Of a stretch of 64,000 nt of DNA, positions 51,688-60,200 are shown in pieces. Made by a program: the position numbers and the translations under genes. The first letter of the stretch is position 1. Each line of letters starts with the position of its first letter. The notes beneath the pieces are model-generated. The model was not told the DNA's origin. It saw only the letters and a list, made by a program, of their open reading frames with translations, and made no database searches. Origin of the DNA: Candidatus Leptovillus gracilis (GTDB lineage Bacteria; Chloroflexota; Anaerolineae; Promineifilales; Promineifilaceae); NCBI GenBank assembly GCA_016716065.1, contig JADJXA010000004.1, positions 1-64,000 on the forward strand. The letters run 5' to 3'.

Positions 51688-52617
51688 GTGACAATCTCTA
51701 AACCCCGCATTTCCCCTGTTCTGGCTCTGGCCGTCGGCATTCTGGCCGTCTCCTCCGGCTCCATCCTGGCGCGGTTGGCCCAGGCGGAAAACGTGCCCTC
51801 GCTGGTCATCGCCGCCGGCCGCACGGCCGTCGCCGCCCTCATCCTGCTGCCCATCCTGCTCACCCGCCACCGCGACGAAGTGCGCCAGCTAACGCCGGCC
51901 GACTGGCGGCTGGCGCTGCTGTCTGGCCTGCTGCTGGCGGTTCATTTTGCCACCTGGATCAGCTCGCTGGCCTACACCTCGGTCGCCAGTTCCACCGTGC
52001 TGGTCTCCACCTCGCCGTTGTGGGTAGCGGTGGCCGCCCCCTTTGTGTTGGACGAACGCTTCACCCGGCCGTTAAAGATCGGCATGGGCCTGGCGCTGTT
52101 GGGCAGCCTGATTATCAGCCTGGGCGGGAATGTGGGGTTGGTAGACGGCCGTCTGGTCGTCAATGTGGCGGCGGCAGATGGGGCGGCAGGACGGCCGTTA
52201 TTGGGCAGCAGTCTGGCGTTGGCCGGGGCCATCGCCGCCGCCGGCTATCTGCTCATCGGTCGCAAACTGCGCGCCCGGCTGTCGCTGGTGGGTTACATCA
52301 CCCTGGTCTACACCACCGCCGCCTTGTGCCTCATTCTGGTTGTTTATCTCAGCGGCGGCAGCCTGTTGGGTTACAGCGCCCGCGCCTATTGGCTGCTGCT
52401 GCTCATGGGTTTGGGGCCGCAGTTGATGGGCCATTCCTCCTTCAACTACGCCCTGGCTTATCTCCCGGCGGCCATCGTCGGCGCGACCACCTTCGCCGAA
52501 CCCATCGGCGCATCTATCCTGGCCCTGCTGATATTTGGCGAAGTACCCGGACCCCTGGTAATCTTAGGTGGATTATTCGTCTTCGCCGGCCTGCTAACCG
52601 CCAGCCGACGCCCATAA
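51688..52617 (+). CDS. EamA/DMT-family transporter
   Basis: A 309-residue membrane protein with ten hydrophobic segments in two EamA halves (residues 10-140 and 165-305). Typical features are ILARLAQAENVPSLVIAAGR, the first-half end YTSVASSTVLVSTSPLWVA, and second-half ALAYLPAAIVGATTFAEPIG. Members export or import metabolites such as amino acids; the substrate is unknown. Start is GTG 51688 without a clear ribosome site. The gene follows the IS closely. Three ACGGCCGT copies. Confidence 0.88.
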   Translation: MTISKPRISPVLALAVGILAVSSGSILARLAQAENVPSLVIAAGRTAVAALILLPILLTRHRDEVRQLTPADWRLALLSGLLLAVHFATWISSLAYTSVASSTVLVSTSPLWVAVAAPFVLDERFTRPLKIGMGLALLGSLIISLGGNVGLVDGRLVVNVAAADGAAGRPLLGSSLALAGAIAAAGYLLIGRKLRARLSLVGYITLVYTTAALCLILVVYLSGGSLLGYSARAYWLLLLMGLGPQLMGHSSFNYALAYLPAAIVGATTFAEPIGASILALLIFGEVPGPLVILGGLFVFAGLLTASRRP

Positions 52618-52652
52618 ACTACCAACTATCAACTACCAACTATCAACTATGA
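52618..52652. repeat. Heptanucleotide tandem array containing the proS start codon
   Basis: ACTACCA, ACTATCA, ACTACCA, ACTATCA, ACTATGA in 7-bp register. The ATG of proS is inside the fifth unit, and the array occupies the place of a Shine-Dalgarno. Confidence 0.75.
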
Positions 52653-54379
52653 AACTCTCACAATCCTTCGGAAAAACTCTGCGCGAAGCCCCAGCCGACG
52701 CCGAGCTGGCCAGCCATCAACTGCTCATCCGCGCCAACTTTGTGCGGCCCATTGGCGCGGGCATCTACACCTTCATGCCTCTCGGCTACCGCGTCATCCG
52801 CCGCATCTGGCAGATCATGGCTGAGGAGATGGAGGCCATCGGCGGCCAGGAGATGTGGATGCCCAATTTGCACCCGGCGGCGCTGTGGCAGGCCACCGGC
52901 CGTTGGGACACCGTAGACGTGCTGATGAAGGTGAAGGCGGGCGGCGGCCGTGAATACGCCCTCTCCGCCACCCACGAAGAAGTCATCACCGATTTGTGCT
53001 TGCGCGAAATTGAAAGTTACCGCGACCTGCCGCGCATGGTCTACCACATCAGCAAAAAGTTCCGCGATGAGGCGCGGGCGCGCGGCGGGCTGCTGCGCCT
53101 GCGCGAATTTATCATGAAAGACGCCTACAGCCTGGACACCGGCGAAGCAGCGTTCGACGCCTATTATCCGCGCATGATTCAGGCTTATGACAACATCTTC
53201 GCCCGCTGCGGCGCGCCGGCCGTAGCCATCAACGCCGATACGGGGGCAATGGGCGGCAAAACGTCGCATGAATTTGTCGTGCCCCACGCCGATGGCGAGG
53301 ATACCTACATCGCCTGTACCAACTGCGACTATGCCGCCAACGTGGAAGCGGCCGAATTTGTGCGCGAGGGCGAGAAACCGGCCGAGCTGGCCACCCTGAC
53401 AAAAGTGGCGACGCCGGATTGCAAAACCATCGCCGACGTGGCCGCTTTTGTCGGCGCGCCCGCCAGCCAGACGCTCAAGGCGGTGTTTTATTGGTGGACA
53501 CCGCTGGGAGGGGATGACGGCCGTTTCCTTTTCCTCCTGGTGCGCGGCGATTTAGAGATCAACGAGGTCAAGCTGCGCAACGCATTGGGCGGCGGTGGCC
53601 TGCGCCCGGCCACCGACGACGAAATTCGCGCCGCCGGGGCCGAGCCAGGCTATGCCTCGCCGGTGGGTCTGGCCGTGGCTGCTGCGCCCGACCAGCCCGG
53701 CCTCCTGGTCCTGGCCGATCTGTCCATCGAGGCCGGCGGCAACTTTGTGGTGGGGGCCAACGACGCCGGTTATCACTACACCGGCGCCAACTACCCGCGT
53801 GACTTCACCGTCACCCAACTGGCGGATGTGGCTCAGGCGGACAGCGGCCACGCCTGCCCGCGCTGCGGCGGGCGCATTGAAGCGCGGCGCTGCGTGGAAG
53901 TGGGCCACTGTTTTAAGCTGGGCGTGCGCTACAGCCTGCCCACCGGGGCGAACTACTTGGATGAAAACGGCCGTCCCCAACCCATCTTCATGGGGTCCTA
54001 CGGCATCGGGCTAGACCGGCTCATGGCCACCATCGTCGAGCTGCACCACGACGCCGACGGCATCATCTGGCCGGAAAGCGTCGCCCCTTTCCACGTCCAT
54101 CTGCTGCACATCGGCAAGGGCGACGAGGTGCGCCTGGCGGCTGACCACCTGTATGACGAACTGCGCGCCGCCGGCATCCGTGTGTTGTATGATGACCGCG
54201 AGGCCAGCGCCGGGGTAAAATTCAAAGACGCCGACCTGATCGGCCTGCCCTGGCGGGTGACGGTAGGGGCGAAGGGGCTGAGCGAGAACCGGCTGGAAGT
54301 GAAACGGCGCGATCAATCGGAACGGGTCGCCGTCCCCTGGCCCGACCTGATAAGCTATTTGCGTTCTTTATCTATGTGA
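52649..54379 (+). CDS. proS: Prolyl-tRNA synthetase
   Basis: A 576-residue class II enzyme that charges tRNA-Pro, close to the length of E. coli-type ProS (572). Motif 2 is in KFRDEARARGGLLRLREF, and the start FGKTLREAPADAELASHQLL is typical. The editing (INS) domain lies at about residues 220-400 and motif 3 in GSYGIGLDRLMATI; the anticodon-binding domain ends the protein. The ATG has no Shine-Dalgarno; a heptad array precedes it. The stop overlaps the ATG of the histidine kinase gene, so the two are coupled. Confidence 0.95.
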   Translation: MKLSQSFGKTLREAPADAELASHQLLIRANFVRPIGAGIYTFMPLGYRVIRRIWQIMAEEMEAIGGQEMWMPNLHPAALWQATGRWDTVDVLMKVKAGGGREYALSATHEEVITDLCLREIESYRDLPRMVYHISKKFRDEARARGGLLRLREFIMKDAYSLDTGEAAFDAYYPRMIQAYDNIFARCGAPAVAINADTGAMGGKTSHEFVVPHADGEDTYIACTNCDYAANVEAAEFVREGEKPAELATLTKVATPDCKTIADVAAFVGAPASQTLKAVFYWWTPLGGDDGRFLFLLVRGDLEINEVKLRNALGGGGLRPATDDEIRAAGAEPGYASPVGLAVAAAPDQPGLLVLADLSIEAGGNFVVGANDAGYHYTGANYPRDFTVTQLADVAQADSGHACPRCGGRIEARRCVEVGHCFKLGVRYSLPTGANYLDENGRPQPIFMGSYGIGLDRLMATIVELHHDADGIIWPESVAPFHVHLLHIGKGDEVRLAADHLYDELRAAGIRVLYDDREASAGVKFKDADLIGLPWRVTVGAKGLSENRLEVKRRDQSERVAVPWPDLISYLRSLSM

Positions 54380-57300
54380 TGGCTGAGACAAATAAGCTGA
54401 TCTTATTAATAGCCAAAGACGATTGGCTGATAGAGACAATTGACTCCGTTTTGCGCGGCCCGTCTTTGTTTCAGGGCGCACCGTCAGAAGGGGTCTTGCG
54501 CCAGACGCCAACCGCCGATGAGGCGCTGCGCAAGTTTTCTGATACAGAGTTCCTATTGATTTTGCTGGAGTACCAGCTGCTGGAAACGGCCGCTATCGAA
54601 CAACTGCAAGCCGGTTTTGCCAGGACGCCCATCATTCTGCTTGTTACGCTGGAACAGGAAGCTGAGGCCACAGCCATCATTCAGGCCGGCAAAGTGCAAG
54701 ATTATTTGCTCGCCGAAGAGCTAACCGAGAACATTATGCGCCGCTTGCTGCGGCCGGCTCATCTGTATACAGAAACCCGGCGGCGTTTGCGCGAGATGCA
54801 GGTCCTGAACAGTGTGGCCGATGTGGCCAGCAGGGCGACCAACGTGACAGATTTGTTAACCGATGTCACGCACATCATCACCAACAACCTATACCCGTAT
54901 CATTTTGGGTTTGTGATGCGCCAGGAAAACGGCCGTTGGCAGCCCCATCCGGCCTATCACAGCCTGCATCCCCTACAGTTACCCATCACGGTAGACGAGA
55001 CGAAAAGTGCTATCGGCTGGGTCGCCCGACACGGCCTTGCGCGCCGCATCGCTGATGCGCCAAACGAGCCAGACTGCCAGCCCCTTGACCCGCGCACAGC
55101 CGCCGAACTGTGCGCCCCCCTCATCATCCAGGGCCAGACAATTGGCGTGATGAACGTGGAAAGCGCAAAAGCATACAGCTTCACCGAAGCCGATGAACAA
55201 ATGCTGCTGACGCTGGGCCGGCAGTTGGCTACCGCCATCGAAAAAATCAACCTGTTTGAAGCAGAACGGCAGCAGCGGCAAGAGGCGGAAACGCTGCGCG
55301 ATATTATGGCCACCCTGGCCTCCACACTGGACCATAACCAGGTACTCGATGAGATTCTGGCTTATCTGGATAAAGTGGTGAAACATGATACAGCCTGCCT
55401 TTTCCTGTTGGATGGCGACTACCTGAGGCTTCAGGCAGCGCATGGATTCGACGATCCGGACGCCCTGCTTGGCACATACTACCCGGCCACGGATCCATTT
55501 TTCTGCGAGATGCAGCGGACCAGGCAGCCCATTTACGTGCCGGATGTTAGACAACATGCCGATTTCCGCTGTTGGGGGGACGCCGCGCACGTTCGCGGCT
55601 GGATTTGCGCTCCGCTGGTTGTCCATGACCAGGTTGTAGGGGTTCTGACAGTGGACAACAGGAAGGCAGAGGCGTACACGTCACGAGATGTGGCATTGGC
55701 GCAGGCGTTTGCCAACCAGGCGGCCGTTGCCATTGAAAACGCCCGTCTCTACAAATCGGCGCAAATGGCCCACCATACGGCCGAAATTTTTCGCGCCGCC
55801 AATGAAGCGTTGACACAAACGTTGGATACCAACCAGGTGATGGAAACGCTGCTGGACTTTTTGGTGAAGCTGGTTCCCGTAGACAGCGCCAGTATTTTGT
55901 TGTTGGACGAAGATGGCGATTATGCGCGGCTGCACGCCGCCCGTGGTTTTGAGAACTGGACAGATGTCACGGCCGTTACCCAAATCCGCATCAATATCCA
56001 CACCAACCGCACACTGTCGCCCATCTTTCAGCAAAAACGCAGTGTCCTCATCGCCGACACGTTAACCCACCCAGATTGGGAGCAGTTCCCGGCGACCAAC
56101 TATTTGCGCAGTTGGTTGGGTGTGCCCATTTCCGCCGGGAACAAGGTCATTGGCGCGTTTTCGTTGGATAAGGTGACGCCTCGCTTTTTCACCTCAGAAC
56201 ACCGCCATCTGGTGGAGTCTTTGACCGCCCAGGCTAATGTGGCCTTGCAAAACGCGCAGTATTTCGCCCAAATGGAGCGACGGGCCGCAGAGTTGGCGAC
56301 CATCACGCGCATTTCGGCGGCGCTGCGGTTGGCGCAGTCGGTGGACGAGATGTTGGCGATTGTGTTGCAGCAGGCAACGGCCGTTGTGGGCGCGGTGTTT
56401 GGCAGCATCTACCTGGTGGATGCCGACAGCGGCGACCTGGTGCTGCAAGCCTGTTTGCCACCTGATCTGGTGGCGTTGGGTCATCGGCACACACCGGGCG
56501 AGGGCATTACCGGCCACGTGGCCGCCAGCGGCCAACCCTATGTTAGCCCCAATATCTGGCAGGATCCGCTGTTTGTGCCGTTTCCGGTTAACGAAACATT
56601 TTTTCAAAGTTTGTGCGCCGCGGTTTCTTTGCCGCTGCAAACGCAAACGCAGGTCATCGGCGTGCTGCATATTAGCCTGGACCGGCCGCACGAATTTTTC
56701 AGGGGGGAGATGAATCTGCTCCTGGCTGTGGCCGAAATTGCGGCCAGCGCCCTGAGCCGGGCGCTGGTGCTGGCAACGCTGGAACAGCGGGTAGACCGCC
56801 GTACCCGTGAGTTGGCCGAGGCCAATGAGCGGCTGCAAGAGTTGGACCGGCTGAAGACCAAATTTGTGTCCGATGTCTCGCATGAACTACGCACGCCTAT
56901 CACCAATCTGACGCTTTATCTGGATTTGTTGGAACGGGGCCAGGCGGAACGGCGCGAACAGTATCAGGCGATTTTGCGCAAACAGGTGGACCGGCTGAAT
57001 TCCCTGATTGAAGATACGCTGCAATTGTCGCGGTTGGATATGGGCAAGACGGAGATGCAGTTTGCCGCCGAGGATGTTAATGAGATTGTGGCCGAATGTG
57101 TGGCGGAGGTTCAGCCGTTGGCCGAAAAAGCGGACGGGCTGTTGGTAACGGCCGTTTTGCAGCCCAATTTGCCACCCATCCTGGCCGACCGGGGACAACT
57201 GGTGGTGGTGCTGCAAAATTTGCTGCAAAATGCCATCACCTATACGCCTCAAGGCGCTGTTTGCGTCCGCACAACGGCCGTCGCCGACGGCCCTGTCTGC

Positions 57301-57612
57301 CTGTCCATTAGCGATACCGGCACGGGCATAACGGATGAAGACCTACCCCATATTTTCGAGCGTTTCTACCGGGGTACGGCCGTCAGCCAATCTACCCTGC
57401 CCGGAACCGGCCTGGGGCTGTCTATCGCCCACGAGATCATCGAAAGACATCAAGGGACCATTCAGGTAGAAAGCCACACCGGCGCCGGTACGACGTTTAC
57501 CGTATGCCTGCCGCAGGCGAACGAAGGACGGGGAACGGGCAACGCGGAATCAACCGACCAACCCATTAAAAAGTTCAACTTCTTCGGAGAAGTTGAACTT
57601 TTAGACAGGTGA
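54379..57612 (+). CDS. Multi-GAF sensor histidine kinase with receiver-like head
   Basis: A 1,077-residue soluble sensor kinase without membrane segments. Residues 1-120 resemble a response-regulator receiver (ILLIAKDDWLIETIDSVL). Four GAF domains follow at about 140-290, 305-455, 470-620 and 640-795, then a coiled coil, the HisKA box FVSDVSHELRTPITNL with His835, and the HATPase domain (NLLQNAITYTP, SDTGTGI, GTGLGLSIAHEI). No cognate response regulator is adjacent. GAF ligands are unknown. The last 25 codons run through a terminator-like hairpin. The start overlaps proS by 1 bp. Confidence 0.9.
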   Translation: MAETNKLILLIAKDDWLIETIDSVLRGPSLFQGAPSEGVLRQTPTADEALRKFSDTEFLLILLEYQLLETAAIEQLQAGFARTPIILLVTLEQEAEATAIIQAGKVQDYLLAEELTENIMRRLLRPAHLYTETRRRLREMQVLNSVADVASRATNVTDLLTDVTHIITNNLYPYHFGFVMRQENGRWQPHPAYHSLHPLQLPITVDETKSAIGWVARHGLARRIADAPNEPDCQPLDPRTAAELCAPLIIQGQTIGVMNVESAKAYSFTEADEQMLLTLGRQLATAIEKINLFEAERQQRQEAETLRDIMATLASTLDHNQVLDEILAYLDKVVKHDTACLFLLDGDYLRLQAAHGFDDPDALLGTYYPATDPFFCEMQRTRQPIYVPDVRQHADFRCWGDAAHVRGWICAPLVVHDQVVGVLTVDNRKAEAYTSRDVALAQAFANQAAVAIENARLYKSAQMAHHTAEIFRAANEALTQTLDTNQVMETLLDFLVKLVPVDSASILLLDEDGDYARLHAARGFENWTDVTAVTQIRINIHTNRTLSPIFQQKRSVLIADTLTHPDWEQFPATNYLRSWLGVPISAGNKVIGAFSLDKVTPRFFTSEHRHLVESLTAQANVALQNAQYFAQMERRAAELATITRISAALRLAQSVDEMLAIVLQQATAVVGAVFGSIYLVDADSGDLVLQACLPPDLVALGHRHTPGEGITGHVAASGQPYVSPNIWQDPLFVPFPVNETFFQSLCAAVSLPLQTQTQVIGVLHISLDRPHEFFRGEMNLLLAVAEIAASALSRALVLATLEQRVDRRTRELAEANERLQELDRLKTKFVSDVSHELRTPITNLTLYLDLLERGQAERREQYQAILRKQVDRLNSLIEDTLQLSRLDMGKTEMQFAAEDVNEIVAECVAEVQPLAEKADGLLVTAVLQPNLPPILADRGQLVVVLQNLLQNAITYTPQGAVCVRTTAVADGPVCLSISDTGTGITDEDLPHIFERFYRGTAVSQSTLPGTGLGLSIAHEIIERHQGTIQVESHTGAGTTFTVCLPQANEGRGTGNAESTDQPIKKFNFFGEVELLDR
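57569..57602 (+). terminator. Terminator-like hairpin inside the kinase 3' end
   Basis: AAAAGTTCAACTTCT and AGAAGTTGAACTTTT around TCGG form a perfect stem; the stem sequence equals that at 46776-46809. It lies within the last codons of the kinase frame (encoding KFNFFGEVEL) and before adenine deaminase. The T-run is short. Confidence 0.65.
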
Positions 57613-57638
57613 ACCCCCCCAATAAGGAGAGCCTTTCC

Positions 57639-59450
57639 ATGACAAAACGACAACCCTGGCATGAATGCGCCCAAGATTTAGTAGACGTGGCCATGGGGCG
57701 CAAGGCGGCGACGATGGTGATTCGGGACGGCCGTTGGGTCAACGTCCACAGCGGCGAAATCATCCCTCATACCGACATTGCCATCTACCAAAGCCGCATC
57801 GCCTATGTGGGCGAGGACGCCGGTTATACGATTGGTCCGGCGACGGTGGTGGTGGCGGCAAACGGCCGTTACCTCATCCCCGGTCTCTGCGACGCCCACA
57901 TGCACGTCGAAAGCGGCATGGTGACAGTGACCGAATTCGCCCGCGCCGTCATCCCGCATGGTACCACCAGCATGTTCATTGATCCGCACGAGATCGCCAA
58001 CGTGTTGGGGCTGCCCGGCGTGCGCCTGATGCACGACGAAGCGCAAACCCTGCCGATCAATGTCTACGTGCAGATGCCTTCCTGTGTGCCCAGCGCCCCC
58101 GGCCTGGAAACCCCCGGCGCATCTATCGGCCCGGCCGAAGTGGCCGAGGCGATGACCTGGCCGGGCATCATCGGCCTGGGCGAGATGATGAACTTCCCCG
58201 GCGTCTTCCTGAATGACGCCAAAATGCACGCCGAAATGGCCGAGACGATGAAGGCGGGCAAGGTGATCGGCGGTCATTATGCCTCGGCCGATTTGGGACG
58301 GCCGTTTCACGGTTACGTTGCCGGCGGTCCGGCCGACGACCACGAAGGTACGCGCGTCGAAGACGCCATCGCCCGCGTCCGCCGCGGCATGAAGGCGATG
58401 CTGCGCCTCGGCTCCGCCTGGTACGACGTGGCCGCCCAGGTGAAAGCGATCACCGAATTGGGGCTGGACAGCCGCAGTTTCGTCCTCTGTACCGACGACA
58501 GTCACTCCGGCACGCTGGTCCACGACGGCCACATGAACCGCGTCGTGCGCCACGCCATCGCCCAGGGACTCAAACCCATCACCGCCATCCAGATGGCCAC
58601 CCTGAACACCGCCCAACATTTTGGCGTAGAAAAGGACATTGGCTCGATCAGCCCCGGCCGTTACGCCGACATCATCCTCAGCAGCGATTTGGCCGCCCTA
58701 CCGATTGAGTTGGTCATTGCGGCAGGCGAGGTGGTGGCGGAAAACGGCCGTCTTATCGCCGACCTGGCCCCCTACCACTACCCCGACTTCGCCAAAAACA
58801 CCATCAAACTGGGCAAGGAGTTAACGGCCGTTGACTTCAATATCCCCACCCCTCAATCGTCAATCGTCAATCGTCAATCGTCAATTGCCACTCGCGTGAT
58901 TGGCGTTGTGGAAAACCAGGCCCCCACCCGCGCCCTCACCCGCGAACTGCCCATTCAAGATAGCCTGGTCATCGGCGACCCGGCGCAAGATGTCTGCCAG
59001 ATCGCCCTGGTGGAGCGCCACCGGGCCACCGGCGGCGTCATCAACGGCTTCGTCCACGGTTTCGGCTTCAACGTCCCCTGCGCCGTCGCCACCACCGTCG
59101 CCCACGACAGCCACCACCTGATCGTCGTCGGCACGGACAAGGCGAACATGGCCCTGGCCGCCAATCGCCTGGGCGCGGTCGGCGGCGGCGTGGTCGTCTA
59201 CAAAGAGGGCGCGGAGATCGCCCTGGTGGAACTGCCCATCGCTGGCCTGATGTCCAACGAACGGGCGGAAATCGTCGCCGACAAAGCGGCCCGCATGGTG
59301 GCGGCGATGGCCGAGTGCGGCTGCGCCCTGAACAACGCCTACATGCAGCTCAGCCTGCTGGCCCTCGTCGTCATCCCCGAACTGCGCATCTCCGACTTGG
59401 GCCTGGTGGACGTGACAAAGTTTGAGGTGGTTGATTTGTTTGTGAGGTGA
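57639..59450 (+). CDS. ade: Adenine deaminase, with heptad array inserted in the frame
   Basis: A 603-residue amidohydrolase converting adenine to hypoxanthine in purine salvage. Metal-site motifs are GLCDAHMHVESGM, FIDPHEIANVLG and GLGEMMNFPG; the Ade C-terminal domain includes GFVHGFGFN and HDSHHLIVVGT. The start at 57639 has AAGGAG upstream. At 58853-58887 five 7-bp units sit in the frame and encode PQSSIVNRQSSIVNRQ-like sequence between the two domains. Five units keep the frame; a change of one unit would shift it. The reading frame is intact on both sides. Five ACGGCCGT copies. Confidence 0.92.
   Translation: MTKRQPWHECAQDLVDVAMGRKAATMVIRDGRWVNVHSGEIIPHTDIAIYQSRIAYVGEDAGYTIGPATVVVAANGRYLIPGLCDAHMHVESGMVTVTEFARAVIPHGTTSMFIDPHEIANVLGLPGVRLMHDEAQTLPINVYVQMPSCVPSAPGLETPGASIGPAEVAEAMTWPGIIGLGEMMNFPGVFLNDAKMHAEMAETMKAGKVIGGHYASADLGRPFHGYVAGGPADDHEGTRVEDAIARVRRGMKAMLRLGSAWYDVAAQVKAITELGLDSRSFVLCTDDSHSGTLVHDGHMNRVVRHAIAQGLKPITAIQMATLNTAQHFGVEKDIGSISPGRYADIILSSDLAALPIELVIAAGEVVAENGRLIADLAPYHYPDFAKNTIKLGKELTAVDFNIPTPQSSIVNRQSSIATRVIGVVENQAPTRALTRELPIQDSLVIGDPAQDVCQIALVERHRATGGVINGFVHGFGFNVPCAVATTVAHDSHHLIVVGTDKANMALAANRLGAVGGGVVVYKEGAEIALVELPIAGLMSNERAEIVADKAARMVAAMAECGCALNNAYMQLSLLALVVIPELRISDLGLVDVTKFEVVDLFVR
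58853..58887 (+). repeat. Heptanucleotide array inside adenine deaminase
   Basis: TCAATCG four times, then TCAATTG: five 7-bp units, 35 bp, within the open frame of ade. It is the only such array inside a coding region that I found in the window. Confidence 0.88.
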
Positions 59451-59527
59451 GGGGGGAAACGGCCGTTTTCTTGAGATGCTTGACTGGGAAAACGGCCGTG
59501 TTCTACAATCTCACTATGTTTGCCTGG

Positions 59528-59643
59528 TTGACTGACAAATCTCAGATTTTCACCGCGGAGAGCGTGGAGGACGCGGAGATTTTCTCTAGTACAGCCTCCG
59601 CGCGCTCTGCGTTCTCCGCGGTTAGATAAGTTTTGTCAGTCAA
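59528..59643. repeat. Palindromic element with perfect 12-bp ends
   Basis: TTGACTGACAAA (59528-59539) and TTTGTCAGTCAA (59632-59643) are perfect inverted ends. Inside, ACCGCGGAGA is mirrored by TCTCCGCGGT, and CTCCGCGC-type arms pair. The interior belongs to the dispersed 'CCGCGGAGAGCGTGGAG' type. Confidence 0.7.
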
Positions 59644-59700
59644 TCAGATGTTTGCAGTTTTGGTACGCCTTACTTTTTGGATACGCGAGTTGCAGGTTAT

Positions 59701-59785
59701 GTCATTCTGAGCGGAGTCTTCGGAGCGAAGAATCCCTACCTGTTGGCGGGAAAGGGATTCTTCCTCGAAGACTTGTCAGAATGAC
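59701..59785. repeat. GTCATTCTGA-type palindromic repeat
   Basis: GTCATTCTGA and TCAGAATGAC are perfect 10-bp ends of an 85-bp element with inner arms GAAGAATCCCT and AAGGGATTCTTC. Repeats of this type are seen in many bacterial genomes. Confidence 0.75.
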
Positions 59786-59813
59786 CAGGTTCTACTAACC
59801 TCTGATCATTACT

Positions 59814-60197
59814 ATGAAACGCATGTCTAACGCCCAGAAATATCTTATAAAGTTATCGCGTCGTCGTTCGCGTGGTTATCCCTTGGCCACCATCGCCTAT
59901 TATGGCCCGACCGATCAGTTAGCCACAAAAGTGGCGGTTGGCATCAGGGATAGGTACGACAAACTCCTTGAAATGCGTCGTTGGTATTCTGAAACTAGCG
60001 ATATCCGCGCCGACGAAACTGTTTTAGAGCAGATCGTGGCGTTTATGCAGGAGTATGACGCGCAAAACGCAGTCACTCCAGACCGAATTATTGGTTGCCC
60101 CCACGAAGAAGGCATAGATTACCCGGAAGGCGAATCATGCCCGCAGTGCCCATTCTGGCACGGCCGTGACCGTTGGACGGGCGAACTGCTGCATTGA
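59814..60197 (+). CDS. Conserved hypothetical protein with cysteine cluster
   Basis: A 127-residue protein. The N-terminal part (YPLATIAYYGPTDQLATKVA) and the C-terminal DRIIGCPHEEGIDYPEGESC, then CPFWHGRDRWTG form a pattern I recall from a widespread family of unknown function. The Cys-His positions (GCPH, SCPQC) suggest a metal site. A second ATG at 59823 is possible as start. It is followed by an adenylyltransferase-like gene 3 bp later, so the two may be co-transcribed. Confidence 0.7.
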   Translation: MKRMSNAQKYLIKLSRRRSRGYPLATIAYYGPTDQLATKVAVGIRDRYDKLLEMRRWYSETSDIRADETVLEQIVAFMQEYDAQNAVTPDRIIGCPHEEGIDYPEGESCPQCPFWHGRDRWTGELLH

Positions 60198-60200
60198 CCG

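Larger units (their letters stand above)
59451..59813. other. Repeat-filled gap after adenine deaminase
   Basis: This gap has no gene. It has ACGGCCGT twice (59458-59497), a 116-bp element with TTGACTGACAAA ends and a GTCATTCTGA-type palindrome, described separately. The small hypothetical gene starts just after. Confidence 0.6.
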
